Of a stretch of 64,000 nt of DNA, positions 18,244 to 26,753 are shown one piece after another. How positions within the stretch are numbered: the first letter of the stretch is position 1; every line of letters begins with the position of its first letter. Source of the DNA: Cyclobacteriaceae bacterium (GTDB lineage Bacteria > Bacteroidota > Bacteroidia > Cytophagales > Cyclobacteriaceae); contig JAAUQL010000001.1 of the NCBI GenBank assembly GCA_012033595.1, forward strand, positions 1-64,000, read 5' to 3'. The translations under genes and the position numbers were made by a program. Under the pieces are notes generated by a model, which was not told the DNA's origin, did not search any database, and saw nothing but the letters and a program-made list of their open reading frames with translations.

Positions 18244-19248
18244 TTAGTTCTTTAATAATGGAATCAGATGATTTGCTACCATGTATTCCGCAATCTGAAC
18301 GGCATTGGTCGCGGCACCTTTTCGGAGGTTGTCGGCAACTATCCACATATTCAAGGTATTGGGCTGCGACTCATCTCTGCGCAATCTGCCAACAAATACC
18401 TCATCTTTTTTATGTGCGTTCATCGGCATGGGATACACAAAGTTTTTTGGATCGTCCTGAAGGATCACTCCGGGCGCTTCGGCAAGCATCTTCCTGATCT
18501 CGGCAAGATCAAAATCTTTTTCAAATTCCACGTTTACCGATTCGCTATGTCCGCCCATCACCGGTATCCTCACTGTGGTGGCCGTTACCTGAATGCTGTC
18601 GTCAGAGAAGATTTTTTTGGTTTCGTTCACCATTTTCATTTCTTCTTTGGTGTAGCCGTTATCGAGAAATACATCGATATGGGGCAATACGTTCAGGTCG
18701 ATCTTGTGCGGATATACTTTTTTTCCTTCTATTCCTGCACGCTCGTCCATCAATTGGTCAACTGCGGCCTTTCCAGTTCCTGTTACTGACTGATAGGTCG
18801 ATACAACGAGTCGTTTGATTTTGTATGTCGCATGAAGTGGAGCCAGAGCTACTACCATCTGAATGGTAGAGCAATTGGGGTTGGCAATCACTCTATGATC
18901 AATAGTCAATTCTTTGGCGTTGATTTCAGGCACTATTAATTTGTGCACAGGACTCATTCTCCAGGCGGAGGAATTGTCGATAACAACGGTTCCCACTTCG
19001 GCAAATTTTGGTGCCCACTCCAGGGAGGTACCACCACCAGCTGAGAAAATAGCGACGTCGGGTTTCTTAGAAACGGCGTCAGCTAAACCGATGACAGAAT
19101 ATTTCTTTCCCTTAAATTCCATCTGTTTACCTACTGACCTTTCAGAAGCGACCAACAATAATTCATCGAACTGGAAATTCCTTTCATCCAGTACTTCTAA
19201 AATTTCTCCGCCTACGAGCCCTGTGGCTCCGACTACTGCTAATTTCAT
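18244..19248 (-). CDS. asd: Aspartate-semialdehyde dehydrogenase
   Basis: Asd reduces aspartyl phosphate to aspartate semialdehyde with NADPH, for lysine/diaminopimelate, threonine and methionine synthesis. The 334-residue protein has the NADP motif VGATGLVGGEIL (6-17), SAGGGTSLEW (about 69-78), the catalytic Cys in NPNCSTIQM (C126), the QSVTGTGKAAVDQL loop and RIPVMGGHSESV near 240. It is the first gene of a two-gene unit with the THUMP-like methyltransferase. A TAnnTTTG box lies about 52 bases upstream of the ATG. Confidence 0.96.
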   Translation of the reverse strand: MKLAVVGATGLVGGEILEVLDERNFQFDELLLVASERSVGKQMEFKGKKYSVIGLADAVSKKPDVAIFSAGGGTSLEWAPKFAEVGTVVIDNSSAWRMSPVHKLIVPEINAKELTIDHRVIANPNCSTIQMVVALAPLHATYKIKRLVVSTYQSVTGTGKAAVDQLMDERAGIEGKKVYPHKIDLNVLPHIDVFLDNGYTKEEMKMVNETKKIFSDDSIQVTATTVRIPVMGGHSESVNVEFEKDFDLAEIRKMLAEAPGVILQDDPKNFVYPMPMNAHKKDEVFVGRLRRDESQPNTLNMWIVADNLRKGAATNAVQIAEYMVANHLIPLLKN

Positions 19249-19300
19249 GTTATAAATTGTTATATTAAATGGTTAAAACCGAACTAATTTGATCGGCCTG

Positions 19301-19308
19301 CAAAATTA
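19301..19308 (-). promoter_or_regulatory. Candidate -7 box of asd, TAATTTTG on the minus strand
   Basis: The minus-strand octamer matches TAnnTTTG and is followed by GC, as in many Bacteroidota promoters. It lies 52 bases before the asd ATG and borders the repeat region of the GxxExxY gene. Confidence 0.45.
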
Positions 19309-19370
19309 ACAGTTTTATAGTTAATGAGTTGGGTTTGAAAAAATAATTTTAGGGGCTGGACGCTGAGTTC

Positions 19371-19422
19371 GCGCAGAGTACACGAAGAGGACGCAGAGGG
19401 GAGTTTGGTGAATTTGTTTTTC
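19371..19422 (+). repeat. Direct repeat, 52 bp, left copy
   Basis: This 52-mer (rich in CGCAGAG steps, ending in TTTGTTTTTC) matches 19990-20041 at 50 of 52 positions. The two copies bracket the GxxExxY gene in the same orientation. Confidence 0.85.
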
Positions 19423-19442
19423 TGCGGTCTATGCGGTGGTTG

Positions 19443-19469
19443 ATTTCTTTGCGTGTGGTTTTTTTTCAG
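19443..19469 (+). repeat. Direct repeat, 27 bp, copy A
   Basis: ATTTCTTTGCGTG followed by a G/T-rich tail. It matches copy B at 19936-19962 at 26 of 27 positions and a more diverged copy C at 20052-20078. The GCGTG core is the complement of the CACGC steps in the 52-bp repeat, so the two repeat types are partly inverted to each other. Confidence 0.75.
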
Positions 19470-19497
19470 TGGAGCCATAAAGTAAAAAATATTTGAA

Positions 19498-19875
19498 ATG
19501 GATGAAAATGATATCTCTTACTCAATTATTGGTGCGGCCATGGAGATTCACAAAACCATAGGCCCGGGATTGTTGGAGTCGGCTTATGAAAGTGCCCTTG
19601 CGTACGAATTGAGTGAATTGGGTTTGAACGTAAAACACCAGGTTGCTATGCCTTTTATTTATAAAGGGGTTGTTCAGGAAATAGGATATAGAATTGATTT
19701 GATGATAGATAACAAAGTAATTGTTGAGGTGAAATCAATTGAAAAATTGGCTCCTGTACATTTTGCGCAAACTTTAACTTATTTGAGGCTGTCACAATTG
19801 AAATTAGCTTTATTGATAAATTTCAATGGCAAAACATTGAAGGAAGGAATTCATAGAATAGTAAATGGACTATAA
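19498..19875 (+). CDS. GxxExxY protein (PDDEXK-like)
   Basis: This 125-residue protein is of the GxxExxY family, named for the segment GPGLLESAYESAL (about 22-34). The family has a PD-(D/E)xK nuclease-like core. Here the likely core residues are the Glu of LLESAYE, the Asp of GYRIDLMIDNK and the EVKSIEKL triad element. No function is established for the family. The gene is flanked on both sides by direct repeats, and the same pairing of GxxExxY with CGCAGAG-like repeats recurs in many bacterial genomes, to my recollection. It stands alone between asd (divergent) and the lamin-tail gene. Confidence 0.85.
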   Translation: MDENDISYSIIGAAMEIHKTIGPGLLESAYESALAYELSELGLNVKHQVAMPFIYKGVVQEIGYRIDLMIDNKVIVEVKSIEKLAPVHFAQTLTYLRLSQLKLALLINFNGKTLKEGIHRIVNGL

Positions 19876-19935
19876 AAGGAAACGAATTTTGGTTCCAAAT
19901 AGCGATTATACCCCTTGGCGGTCTGCGGTTCTTGA

Positions 19936-19962
19936 ATTTCTTTGCGTGAGGTTTTTTTTCAG
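19936..19962 (+). repeat. Direct repeat, 27 bp, copy B
   Basis: Matches copy A at 19443-19469 with one difference. It lies 60 bases after the stop codon of the GxxExxY gene. Confidence 0.75.
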
Positions 19963-19989
19963 GCTGGGTAAATTTTTTTCACGCAGAGG

Positions 19990-20041
19990 GCGCAGAGTAC
20001 ACGCAGAGGACGCAGAGGGGAGTTTGGTGTATTTGTTTTTC
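19990..20041 (+). repeat. Direct repeat, 52 bp, right copy
   Basis: Matches 19371-19422 at 50 of 52 positions. An extra CACGCAGAGG step precedes it, which suggests slippage or expansion of an about 10-bp unit. Confidence 0.85.
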
Positions 20042-20051
20042 GACTTCTTAA

Positions 20052-20078
20052 ATTTCTTTGCGGGAGAATTTTTTTCTC
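20052..20078 (+). repeat. Degenerate 27-bp repeat, copy C
   Basis: Begins ATTTCTTTGCGGGAG and ends in a T run. It follows the right 52-bp repeat just as copy A follows the left one, so the flanks share the order 52-mer then 27-mer. Confidence 0.55.
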
Positions 20079-20213
20079 TTTGAGAATAAACAATATGAAC
20101 TATTAAAATTAGTAAATTCGGCAGTGATTGAGCCTTTTTGGAGCGTTGCTTTTAATGGGTTTGGTAAGGTATGGTAGGAGAATACATATGTTGTCCATTT
20201 AAAACATTTGGTA

Positions 20214-22794
20214 ATGAGACGCGCTTTTATTCTTTTATGGATTTTGCAACCATCATTTTTTTGTTGGAGCCAAACTCAAATTATCGACGATTTTACTGAT
20301 GGAGAAATCACCAATTCTCCCATCTGGCTTGGAGATATCAGTAATTTTTCCGTCAATACCGACCAACAGCTACAGCTTACCGCCCCGCCTGTTTCTGGCA
20401 AGTCCTATATCAGTACTTCAAGCGAAGTTATCAATGAAGCTGAATGGTCATTTTATGTGAAACTAGACTTCAATCCTTCATCAGGAAATTACCTCGACGT
20501 TTATCTGGTTTCTGATCAGGAAAATTTGAAGGGCGAACTGAATGGCTATTTTGTGCGAATCGGGAGTACACAAGATGATGTCTGCCTGTACAAACAGAAC
20601 CAATCGACTAAACAAAAAATGGTTGATGGCACCGATCATCAAATTGACGCCAGCCAGGTGCTACTACACATCAATGTGACTAAAAACGCAGACAACACCT
20701 GGGAACTCCAGGTCGATTATGGCCAGAGTGGCCTCTATATTTCAGAAGGGACAGCGGTGGACGATGAACACCTGTTTTCCGGTTATTTTGGTCTTTTGTG
20801 TACCTATACCTCCACACGTGCCGACAAGTTTTTCTTTGATGATTTGTATATCTCAGGCAAAAATCATGGAGACGATCGTGCTCCCGGCATCGATGCTGGC
20901 AGATAGAAAGTGATTCTTCTATTCAAATTACCTATTCTGAAAAGTAACAAAATCGACTGCAGAAGAGACCTCAAATTATTTAATTGATAATGGCATTGAA
21001 AATCCGCTACATGCGTGGATGAGTAATGACAGTACCATCACCCTGGTCTTTCCGCAAAAATTTGAAGATAAGGCTTCGTACCTGCTTACCGTGACCGGGG
21101 TGAAGGACGTGTTTTCAAATGCCATGGAAAAAACGGACATTTCATTCACCTATTTTGCCTCCTATCTGGTCGATTTCAATGATTTGTTGATTACCGAAAT
21201 CATGGCTGATCCCAGTCCCGGGATAGATTTGCCTGAGTACGAGTATCTGGAGATTTTCAATCCCGGAACCGAATCGTATTCAGTTAGTAATATGCTGCTG
21301 GTCGTCGGCAAGGACACGGCTATGATGGCGGACTTTAGCATATTGCCCGGCGAATATCTCATTGTGTGCCAAAGCTCGGCTGTAGATCATTTTGCCGATT
21401 TTGGCAGGACAATGAAAGTAAGCAACTGGCCTTCTCTCAACAACTCGGGAGAGCCCATCGCACTGTATAATGAAAAAGGAAAGCTGGTTTTTTCCATCGC
21501 CTACGACGACTCCTGGTACAAGTCTATCGAAAAGGACGATGGCGGCTGGTCGCTCGAAATGATCGATACCCGTTTTCCTTGCAAAAGTTCCGAAAATTGG
21601 ATCGCCTCCATTGACGCTTCGGGTGGCACACCGGGAAAGCCAAATGCTGTATCGGAAGCCCTTACAGATTTATCGGCACCTGCAATCTCCAGGGTAATTG
21701 TAGATTCTCCCACTTCGGCCATGGTCTATCTCGACGAAAAAATTGAACCCCAGGCAGTTTCACCAGATCAGGTTAGCGTTTTGCCTCAGCTCGATATTTT
21801 GTCAATATTGCTCAATCCTCAGGATTTTTCTAGTCTAAAGATTGAATTTGCTACTGCTATTCTTCCGAATACCAAGTACGAACTAAGCATCAAAAATATT
21901 CATGATTGTGCAGGCAATGTGCAGAAAGGTACGGCTTCCTCATTTGTTTTGCCTCAAATGGCCGATTCTTTGGATATTATCATCAATGAAATACTCTTCA
22001 ATCCACGGCCGGAAGGTATAGATTTTGTGGAACTATACAACCAATCAGACAAGTACATCGACCTGTCCACCTTGCAAATTGCCAATGATGATGACAAAAA
22101 ATCCATCACCGAAGCTCATTTGATCATAGAGCCAAAACAGTTTGTGGCCCTCACTGAAAGTGCTGAAGTCCTTCACAATCAATATCCGGGGATACAACCA
22201 AAAAACTTGCTCAAAGTAGAAAAAATGCCGCCATTCAATGATGATGAAGGATCGGTAATCTTAAGGTATCCGGATGGAAAAATCGTCGATTTTGTCCAGT
22301 ATGCCGATGCTTACCACTCTCCATTCTTAAACGACAGCGAGGGGGTATCACTGGAGCGAATTTCTTTTGATAGCCCATCGAATAAGCCCGACAACTGGCA
22401 ATCTGCCTCCGCTACCGCAGGCTTTGCTACCCCCGGCAAGATTAACTCACAAACGCTGTCCGGCACAGCGCATTCTTCGCCGATGCACATTGAACCGCCA
22501 GTGTTTGATCCGGGAGGTCATGGCTTCCCGGCATTTACCATCATCAAATGCAGGTTTGCCAATGGGGGCAATATGGCCAATCTCAACATCGTGGACACCC
22601 AAGGCAGAGTTGTCAAAACCATTCTTTCACACCAATCTGTAGGGGTGGAAGAGGATTTTAAGTGGGAAGGAGACAACGATGAGGGGCAGGAGGTGCGACT
22701 AGGTCCCTATATCGTTTTTATGGAAATTTATGCGGCAGATGGATCGAGGCACCTTTACCGAAAGAAAGTAGTAGTGGCTGGCAAGAGGCAATAG
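20214..22794 (+). CDS. Secreted lamin-tail-domain (LTD) protein, frame broken twice near 20.9 kb
   Basis: After repair this is about 860 residues: a signal peptide (MRRAFILLWILQPSFFCWSQ), a beta-sandwich of about 200 residues (concanavalin-like layout), an Ig-like domain (ITYSEKVTKST, SYLLTVTGVKDVFSNAM), a first lamin-tail domain (LLITEIMADPSPGIDLPEYE), a second Ig-like region, a second lamin-tail domain (IIINEILFNPRPEGIDFVEL) and a C-terminal FlgD-like Ig domain (IVDTQGRVVKTI, LGPYIVFMEIY). This is the usual plan of large Bacteroidota cell-surface or exported proteins. Frames change once between 20867 and 20903 and again at the A run 20940-20943. Both need one added base. The function is unknown; adhesion or extracellular nucleic-acid association is only a guess. 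Confidence 0.7.
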
Positions 22795-22939
22795 ACTTTC
22801 ATTGTTTCAACAAATAAGCTGATGAGCCGCATTTATTCATATGCAATAGGCAATGAGCTCATTGATATATACTTCTCAACCAACAAAAGCCCCTGAAAAC
22901 CAGCCCACAGCAACCGCGAATTTGGCATCCGAGCAGGCT

Positions 22940-23974
22940 TTAGTGCCTTGAGCTACTGTACGCTTTCACCTCATCTATGAAGCATTTCACTTTGTCGGCT
23001 TCCATATCGGGGTAAACGCCATGGCCGAGATTGGCGATATGCCGGAACGTGCCAAATTGATCTATCATCTTTCTGGTTTCTGATTTTACAGTTTCGAAAT
23101 CGGCGTAGAGTACCGCCGGATCCAGGTTGCCTTGCAGGGTCTTGTCTGTCCCCACCAGGTGGCGCGATTCCTCTATATCCATATTCCAGTCCAGTCCTAC
23201 GACGTTGCAATTAATGGCACCGATGGCTCTGCGTGAGGCATAAGCGCCTTTAGCAAAAACTATGACCGGAACCTCGGTGATGGCATCGGCTATGCGGGCA
23301 ATGTACCTCAGGGAAAATTCCTCATACTGGCTGTTGGGCAATATGCCGGCCCAGCTATCAAATATTTGCACAATATCGGCACCGGCAGCGATTTGACTTT
23401 TGAGGTAGTTGATGGTGCTCTCGGTGATCTTGTCCATCAGTTTATGCGCAAATGCCGGATCGTTATAGAGCGTTTTTCGAGCCAGTGAAAAGGTTTTGCT
23501 TCCTTTTCCTTCGACCATGTAGCAGAAAATGGTCCATGGGGCGCCGGCAAATCCGATGAGCGGCACACGTCCGTGGAGTTCTCTTTTAGTTACCTTGATG
23601 GCCTCTATCACATACCCAAGGCTGTCTTCTGAGGCGATGTTGAGTCGGGCAAGATCAGCTTCATTTTTAACGGTCTGGGGAAAGCGAGGACCTTTGCCTT
23701 CTTCCATGGTGTAGGGCAAACCCATGGCTTCTGGAATCACCAGAATATCAGAAAAGATAATGGCGGCATCTACACCCAGGATATCCACCGGCTGAATGGT
23801 GACTTCAGCGGCCAGATCGGGGTTTTGTACCAGCGCTATGAAGCCCGACAGCTTGCCACGTACTTCGCGGTATTCTTTCAATATCCTGCCTGCCTGACGC
23901 ATAACCCACACCGGGGTACGTTCGGTTTTTTCTCCCCTTGCCGCACGGAGCAGCAAATCATTTTTTATCTCCAT
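22940..23974 (-). CDS. hemE: Uroporphyrinogen decarboxylase
   Basis: HemE removes four acetate carboxyls from uroporphyrinogen III to give coproporphyrinogen III in heme synthesis. The protein is 344 residues, with the signatures [12 protein letters not shown] (about 19-30), the catalytic Asp in [31 protein letters not shown] and the C-terminal [10 protein letters not shown] and [11 protein letters not shown] use ATG 23974 ([10 protein letters not shown]), which matches family starts; ATG 23980 is two codons earlier. It is divergent from ridA with a shared upstream region of about 93 bases. Confidence 0.96.
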   Translation of the reverse strand: MEIKNDLLLRAARGEKTERTPVWVMRQAGRILKEYREVRGKLSGFIALVQNPDLAAEVTIQPVDILGVDAAIIFSDILVIPEAMGLPYTMEEGKGPRFPQTVKNEADLARLNIASEDSLGYVIEAIKVTKRELHGRVPLIGFAGAPWTIFCYMVEGKGSKTFSLARKTLYNDPAFAHKLMDKITESTINYLKSQIAAGADIVQIFDSWAGILPNSQYEEFSLRYIARIADAITEVPVIVFAKGAYASRRAIGAINCNVVGLDWNMDIEESRHLVGTDKTLQGNLDPAVLYADFETVKSETRKMIDQFGTFRHIANLGHGVYPDMEADKVKCFIDEVKAYSSSRH

Positions 23975-24002
23975 ATCCATCTTATTTTATCATTAGGCTT
24001 GG

Positions 24003-24010
24003 CAAAACTA
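24003..24010 (-). promoter_or_regulatory. Candidate -7 box of hemE, TAGTTTTG on the minus strand
   Basis: The minus-strand octamer fits TAnnTTTG and lies 28 bases before the hemE ATG, a typical spacing. No convincing -33 element is seen. Confidence 0.45.
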
Positions 24011-24067
24011 ATGCATTATGTCTTATTTTTAAGCGAATTATATAAAAGCTTCAATAACACTTTTAGC

Positions 24068-24448
24068 ATGGGGAGATCAATTATTTATACTAAAAATGCA
24101 CCAGAACCCATTGGTCCTTATAGCCAGGGGGTCAAAGCCGGAAATACGCTGTACGTCTCGGGTCAGATACCAATAGTACCGGAAACAGGCCAAATGATCA
24201 GCGACGATATTACCAAAGAAACCAACCAGGTGATGAAGAACCTATGGTCGATTCTCAATGCCGCCGGTATGGATTTTAGCAATGTAGTGAAGTGTAGCAT
24301 TTTCGTTACCGACCTGCGCGATTTTCCCATCATCAATGCCTCTTACGAAAAGTACTTCGATGGTGAGGAGCCTGCTCGGGAAACGGTGCAAGTGGCGGCT
24401 TTGCCCAAGGGTGCCCATGTTGAGATATCTTGCATCGCGGTGGATTGA
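24068..24448 (+). CDS. ridA: RidA family reactive enamine/imine deaminase
   Basis: RidA hydrolyses 2-aminoacrylate and related enamines and so protects PLP enzymes. The 126-residue protein carries APEPIGPYSQGVKAG, LYVSGQIPI, the GMDFSNVVKCSIFVTDL segment and the active-site Arg in EPARETVQVAALPKGAHVEI. ATG 24068 gives the family length; a longer reading to 23825 only overlaps hemE on the other strand. The next ORF begins within its stop codon, so the two are translationally coupled. Confidence 0.95.
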   Translation: MGRSIIYTKNAPEPIGPYSQGVKAGNTLYVSGQIPIVPETGQMISDDITKETNQVMKNLWSILNAAGMDFSNVVKCSIFVTDLRDFPIINASYEKYFDGEEPARETVQVAALPKGAHVEISCIAVD

Positions 24449-24921
24449 TGGCTTTTTTCTTTCCGCATGCCACCGAGACCAGACTGCTGACCTTAGATGA
24501 AGACCAGCTCTTCCAAAAGCTAAAAAGGCATATAAAACCTGTGGATAGGGAGAAGTTGGATTTGGAATCGGCTGATCACCTCTTCATTGGTACCTGGAGC
24601 GCAACGGGCTTTTGCATTTCGCTAAAGCTAAAAATCGCCAACAATTTTGTACCCCTCATTCATGGCGATTTTGTCTCTGGCGCCGAGGGCATTCTTGTCA
24701 GGCTGAGATATGGCTTTTTTCCGGCAACCAAAAAATTGCTGCTCTTCTGGACTGTGCTCACCCTTCTGATCACACTGTTTTTCATTGTTGTACACCAGGC
24801 CTGGCTCTATGGAGCCATCAGTGCGGCATTTTGTGTGGTCAATTACATCTTGAGTCGCGAAAATTTTAAAATCCAGGTGCGCAAGAGCAAAAGAATGCTG
24901 CAAAAGATGCTGGGTGAATGA
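24448..24921 (+). CDS. Hypothetical two-TM membrane protein, coupled to ridA
   Basis: I do not recognise this protein of 157 residues. It has a soluble N-terminal part (about 1-85; TWSATGFCISLKLKIANNF, LIHGDFVSGAEGILVRLRYG), two hydrophobic helices (LLLFWTVLTLLITLFFIVVH and AISAAFCVVNYILS) and a basic tail. Its ATG overlaps the stop of ridA by one base, a classic coupling arrangement. ATG 24430 lies inside ridA and gives no family support. The link to RidA function is unknown. Confidence 0.65.
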   Translation: MAFFFPHATETRLLTLDEDQLFQKLKRHIKPVDREKLDLESADHLFIGTWSATGFCISLKLKIANNFVPLIHGDFVSGAEGILVRLRYGFFPATKKLLLFWTVLTLLITLFFIVVHQAWLYGAISAAFCVVNYILSRENFKIQVRKSKRMLQKMLGE

Positions 24922-24957
24922 AAAACTAAGCGGCCAGGTGACCATCGACCTAAGGCC

Positions 24958-26508
24958 TCATCTATCTACCAATACCTCATATTCGTACTCAATGGTTTTT
25001 TCTTCGCCTTTTTCCAGGTCTATGTTCCAGCGCACCATGTTGATGTCATTTGGCGAGGATTGTACTTTTTGCCAAACAATCTCCCAGGGCAAAGAAGTAT
25101 TCAAAATATTGCCATGAATCAAATGGCTTAGTTCCAGCTTGATGGCTTCATTTTTATAGCTAATTATTTTTATGCTTCCCTTAACCACGGCTTTGTAATA
25201 TCGCCTGCCCCATATATTTTGTCCTTCTTCGTCCTTGACGGTAATTATTTCATTGCTTTTGATTTCTACATCTTTTGACTCACTGATTTTTACCAGGCTT
25301 TTGGCATTGATTGGTGTGTACTCCATCCGGTCTTGAGCAAGTGGCTTTGTATCCCCGCCCTGTTCATCCAATAAAAAAACCGGCGCCTCGGCAAGCGGAT
25401 TGTTGGATTTATTGTGGATTTTGAGACTGTGGTACACTTTATTTTCCTGTTGAGGTGGCTGAGTATTGCCATACATGTTGTTTAAATTTATCTGTTCCGT
25501 CAGCGTGCATTCGTAGATATCTTCATAGTTGACATTGGTGGAAAAAAGTTCGAAATGGGCTCTCGAATGCATTGGAAGATCGACATGCTCTATGGGATAG
25601 AAATAGTAATCTTCTACTTCTTCTGAGATAATTTGTGCCTCAAACGACCGTTTTGCTGGTTGTTGAAGGATGACCTCAGAAATATCCATGTCATAGTTAT
25701 AAAAATTTCTGTTGTCTGCTTCAGCGGATGGATCCAATATTTTATTGAATTTGACCAGGCCAGCCATTTTTTCGGCATATTTAAAATTAGCTTCGCCAAC
25801 TACCAGGTTCAATCTGGCATCATGAATATGCTCCGCATCATTGATTACTTCAGCCCGCATGGTGATTTGGGCAGATTGGCCGGTTTTGATCTGCAAATAA
25901 TAGAAAGGGTTCCAGCTCAAGCCTTTTTGCAGGTACATCATTTTCAGAGGCACCTCCTTGCCCTTTTCTTTAAATGTCAATTCCAGGGTTTTAGTTGGTT
26001 TTTTAATTGAATCCATTTTTGAGATCAAAGGCTTTTCCTCAAAGCCGGCCATCTTTATTTCTTCGGGTTTGAGCGACACCCATCGCTGATCGTCAGTAAG
26101 CACATGCACCAATGTGGCCGCCCCTTTTTGGAATTCCACCCCTTTAATTATTCCTGTTAGTTCGCTCTCTTGAAGTTTTAGGGTTGCTTTTTTTTCCAGG
26201 TTCAGGCTAAGAAGTTCCGAAAGGTCTTTGATGGTACGCGTAGCAACCGAGAGGGTGGTGTCGTTGTAGGATTTGAAGGCAAGCAAAGCGGAAGTGCTGG
26301 AAGCAAACCACAGGGTGCCATACCTGGCTTGGGGTATCTTTTCATTATAAAAAAAATACTTACCACCGGTCGGCGCTATGATACCGTCTTTTACATAAAA
26401 AGCATTTCCATCACTAAAAATTGAGACGGAACTGGTCTTCAAGTCCTCATCTTGACCCTGGCAAAATATGGGGAAAAAGAGTAAAAGTGCTATAGTTCTT
26501 AACTTCAT
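24958..26508 (-). CDS. DUF4139-like secreted protein
   Basis: The 516-residue product has a signal peptide (MKLRTIALLLFFPIFCQG), a central region with LELTFKEKGKEVPLKMMYLQ and GLSWNPFYYLQI, and a long beta-rich C-terminal half. The layout resembles DUF4139-type proteins of Bacteroidota, where a strand-rich domain follows a statement such as GLSWxPxY. No enzyme motif is visible. It ends 37 bases from the end of the ridA-coupled gene (convergent) and is divergent from gltX. Confidence 0.55.
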   Translation of the reverse strand: MKLRTIALLLFFPIFCQGQDEDLKTSSVSIFSDGNAFYVKDGIIAPTGGKYFFYNEKIPQARYGTLWFASSTSALLAFKSYNDTTLSVATRTIKDLSELLSLNLEKKATLKLQESELTGIIKGVEFQKGAATLVHVLTDDQRWVSLKPEEIKMAGFEEKPLISKMDSIKKPTKTLELTFKEKGKEVPLKMMYLQKGLSWNPFYYLQIKTGQSAQITMRAEVINDAEHIHDARLNLVVGEANFKYAEKMAGLVKFNKILDPSAEADNRNFYNYDMDISEVILQQPAKRSFEAQIISEEVEDYYFYPIEHVDLPMHSRAHFELFSTNVNYEDIYECTLTEQINLNNMYGNTQPPQQENKVYHSLKIHNKSNNPLAEAPVFLLDEQGGDTKPLAQDRMEYTPINAKSLVKISESKDVEIKSNEIITVKDEEGQNIWGRRYYKAVVKGSIKIISYKNEAIKLELSHLIHGNILNTSLPWEIVWQKVQSSPNDINMVRWNIDLEKGEEKTIEYEYEVLVDR

Positions 26509-26718
26509 ATCGAATAGTTTATTTCAAATATCGCAAACAATTCACACTTGGCAAACGTCCGGCGTCTTGCCCTGCCGGGTAAACGAAGCAAATGGCCAAG
26601 GGCTTGTGCGAATTGGCAAAAAACATATATTGACCGGGAGTAAGCACGCATACCATCCTCAGGCACATAAAACCCGTGCTTTCTTTGACTATTACCTGTA
26701 AAGCAATGGGGCTTTTTA

Positions 26719-26726
26719 TACCTTTG
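26719..26726 (+). promoter_or_regulatory. Candidate -7 box of gltX, TACCTTTG
   Basis: The octamer fits TAnnTTTG and lies 27 bases before the gltX ATG. Upstream, TTAC near 26692 is a poor -33 match. Confidence 0.5.
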
Positions 26727-26753
26727 TAAAAAAAACATATACATTTTTTACAG

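Noticed and set aside
19498..19875. Insertion sequence with terminal inverted repeats
   Set aside because: Flanking repeats are direct, no transposase is encoded and no target-site duplication is seen.
19371..20078. CRISPR array
   Set aside because: Repeats are few, unequal and flank a gene; no regular spacers or cas genes are present.
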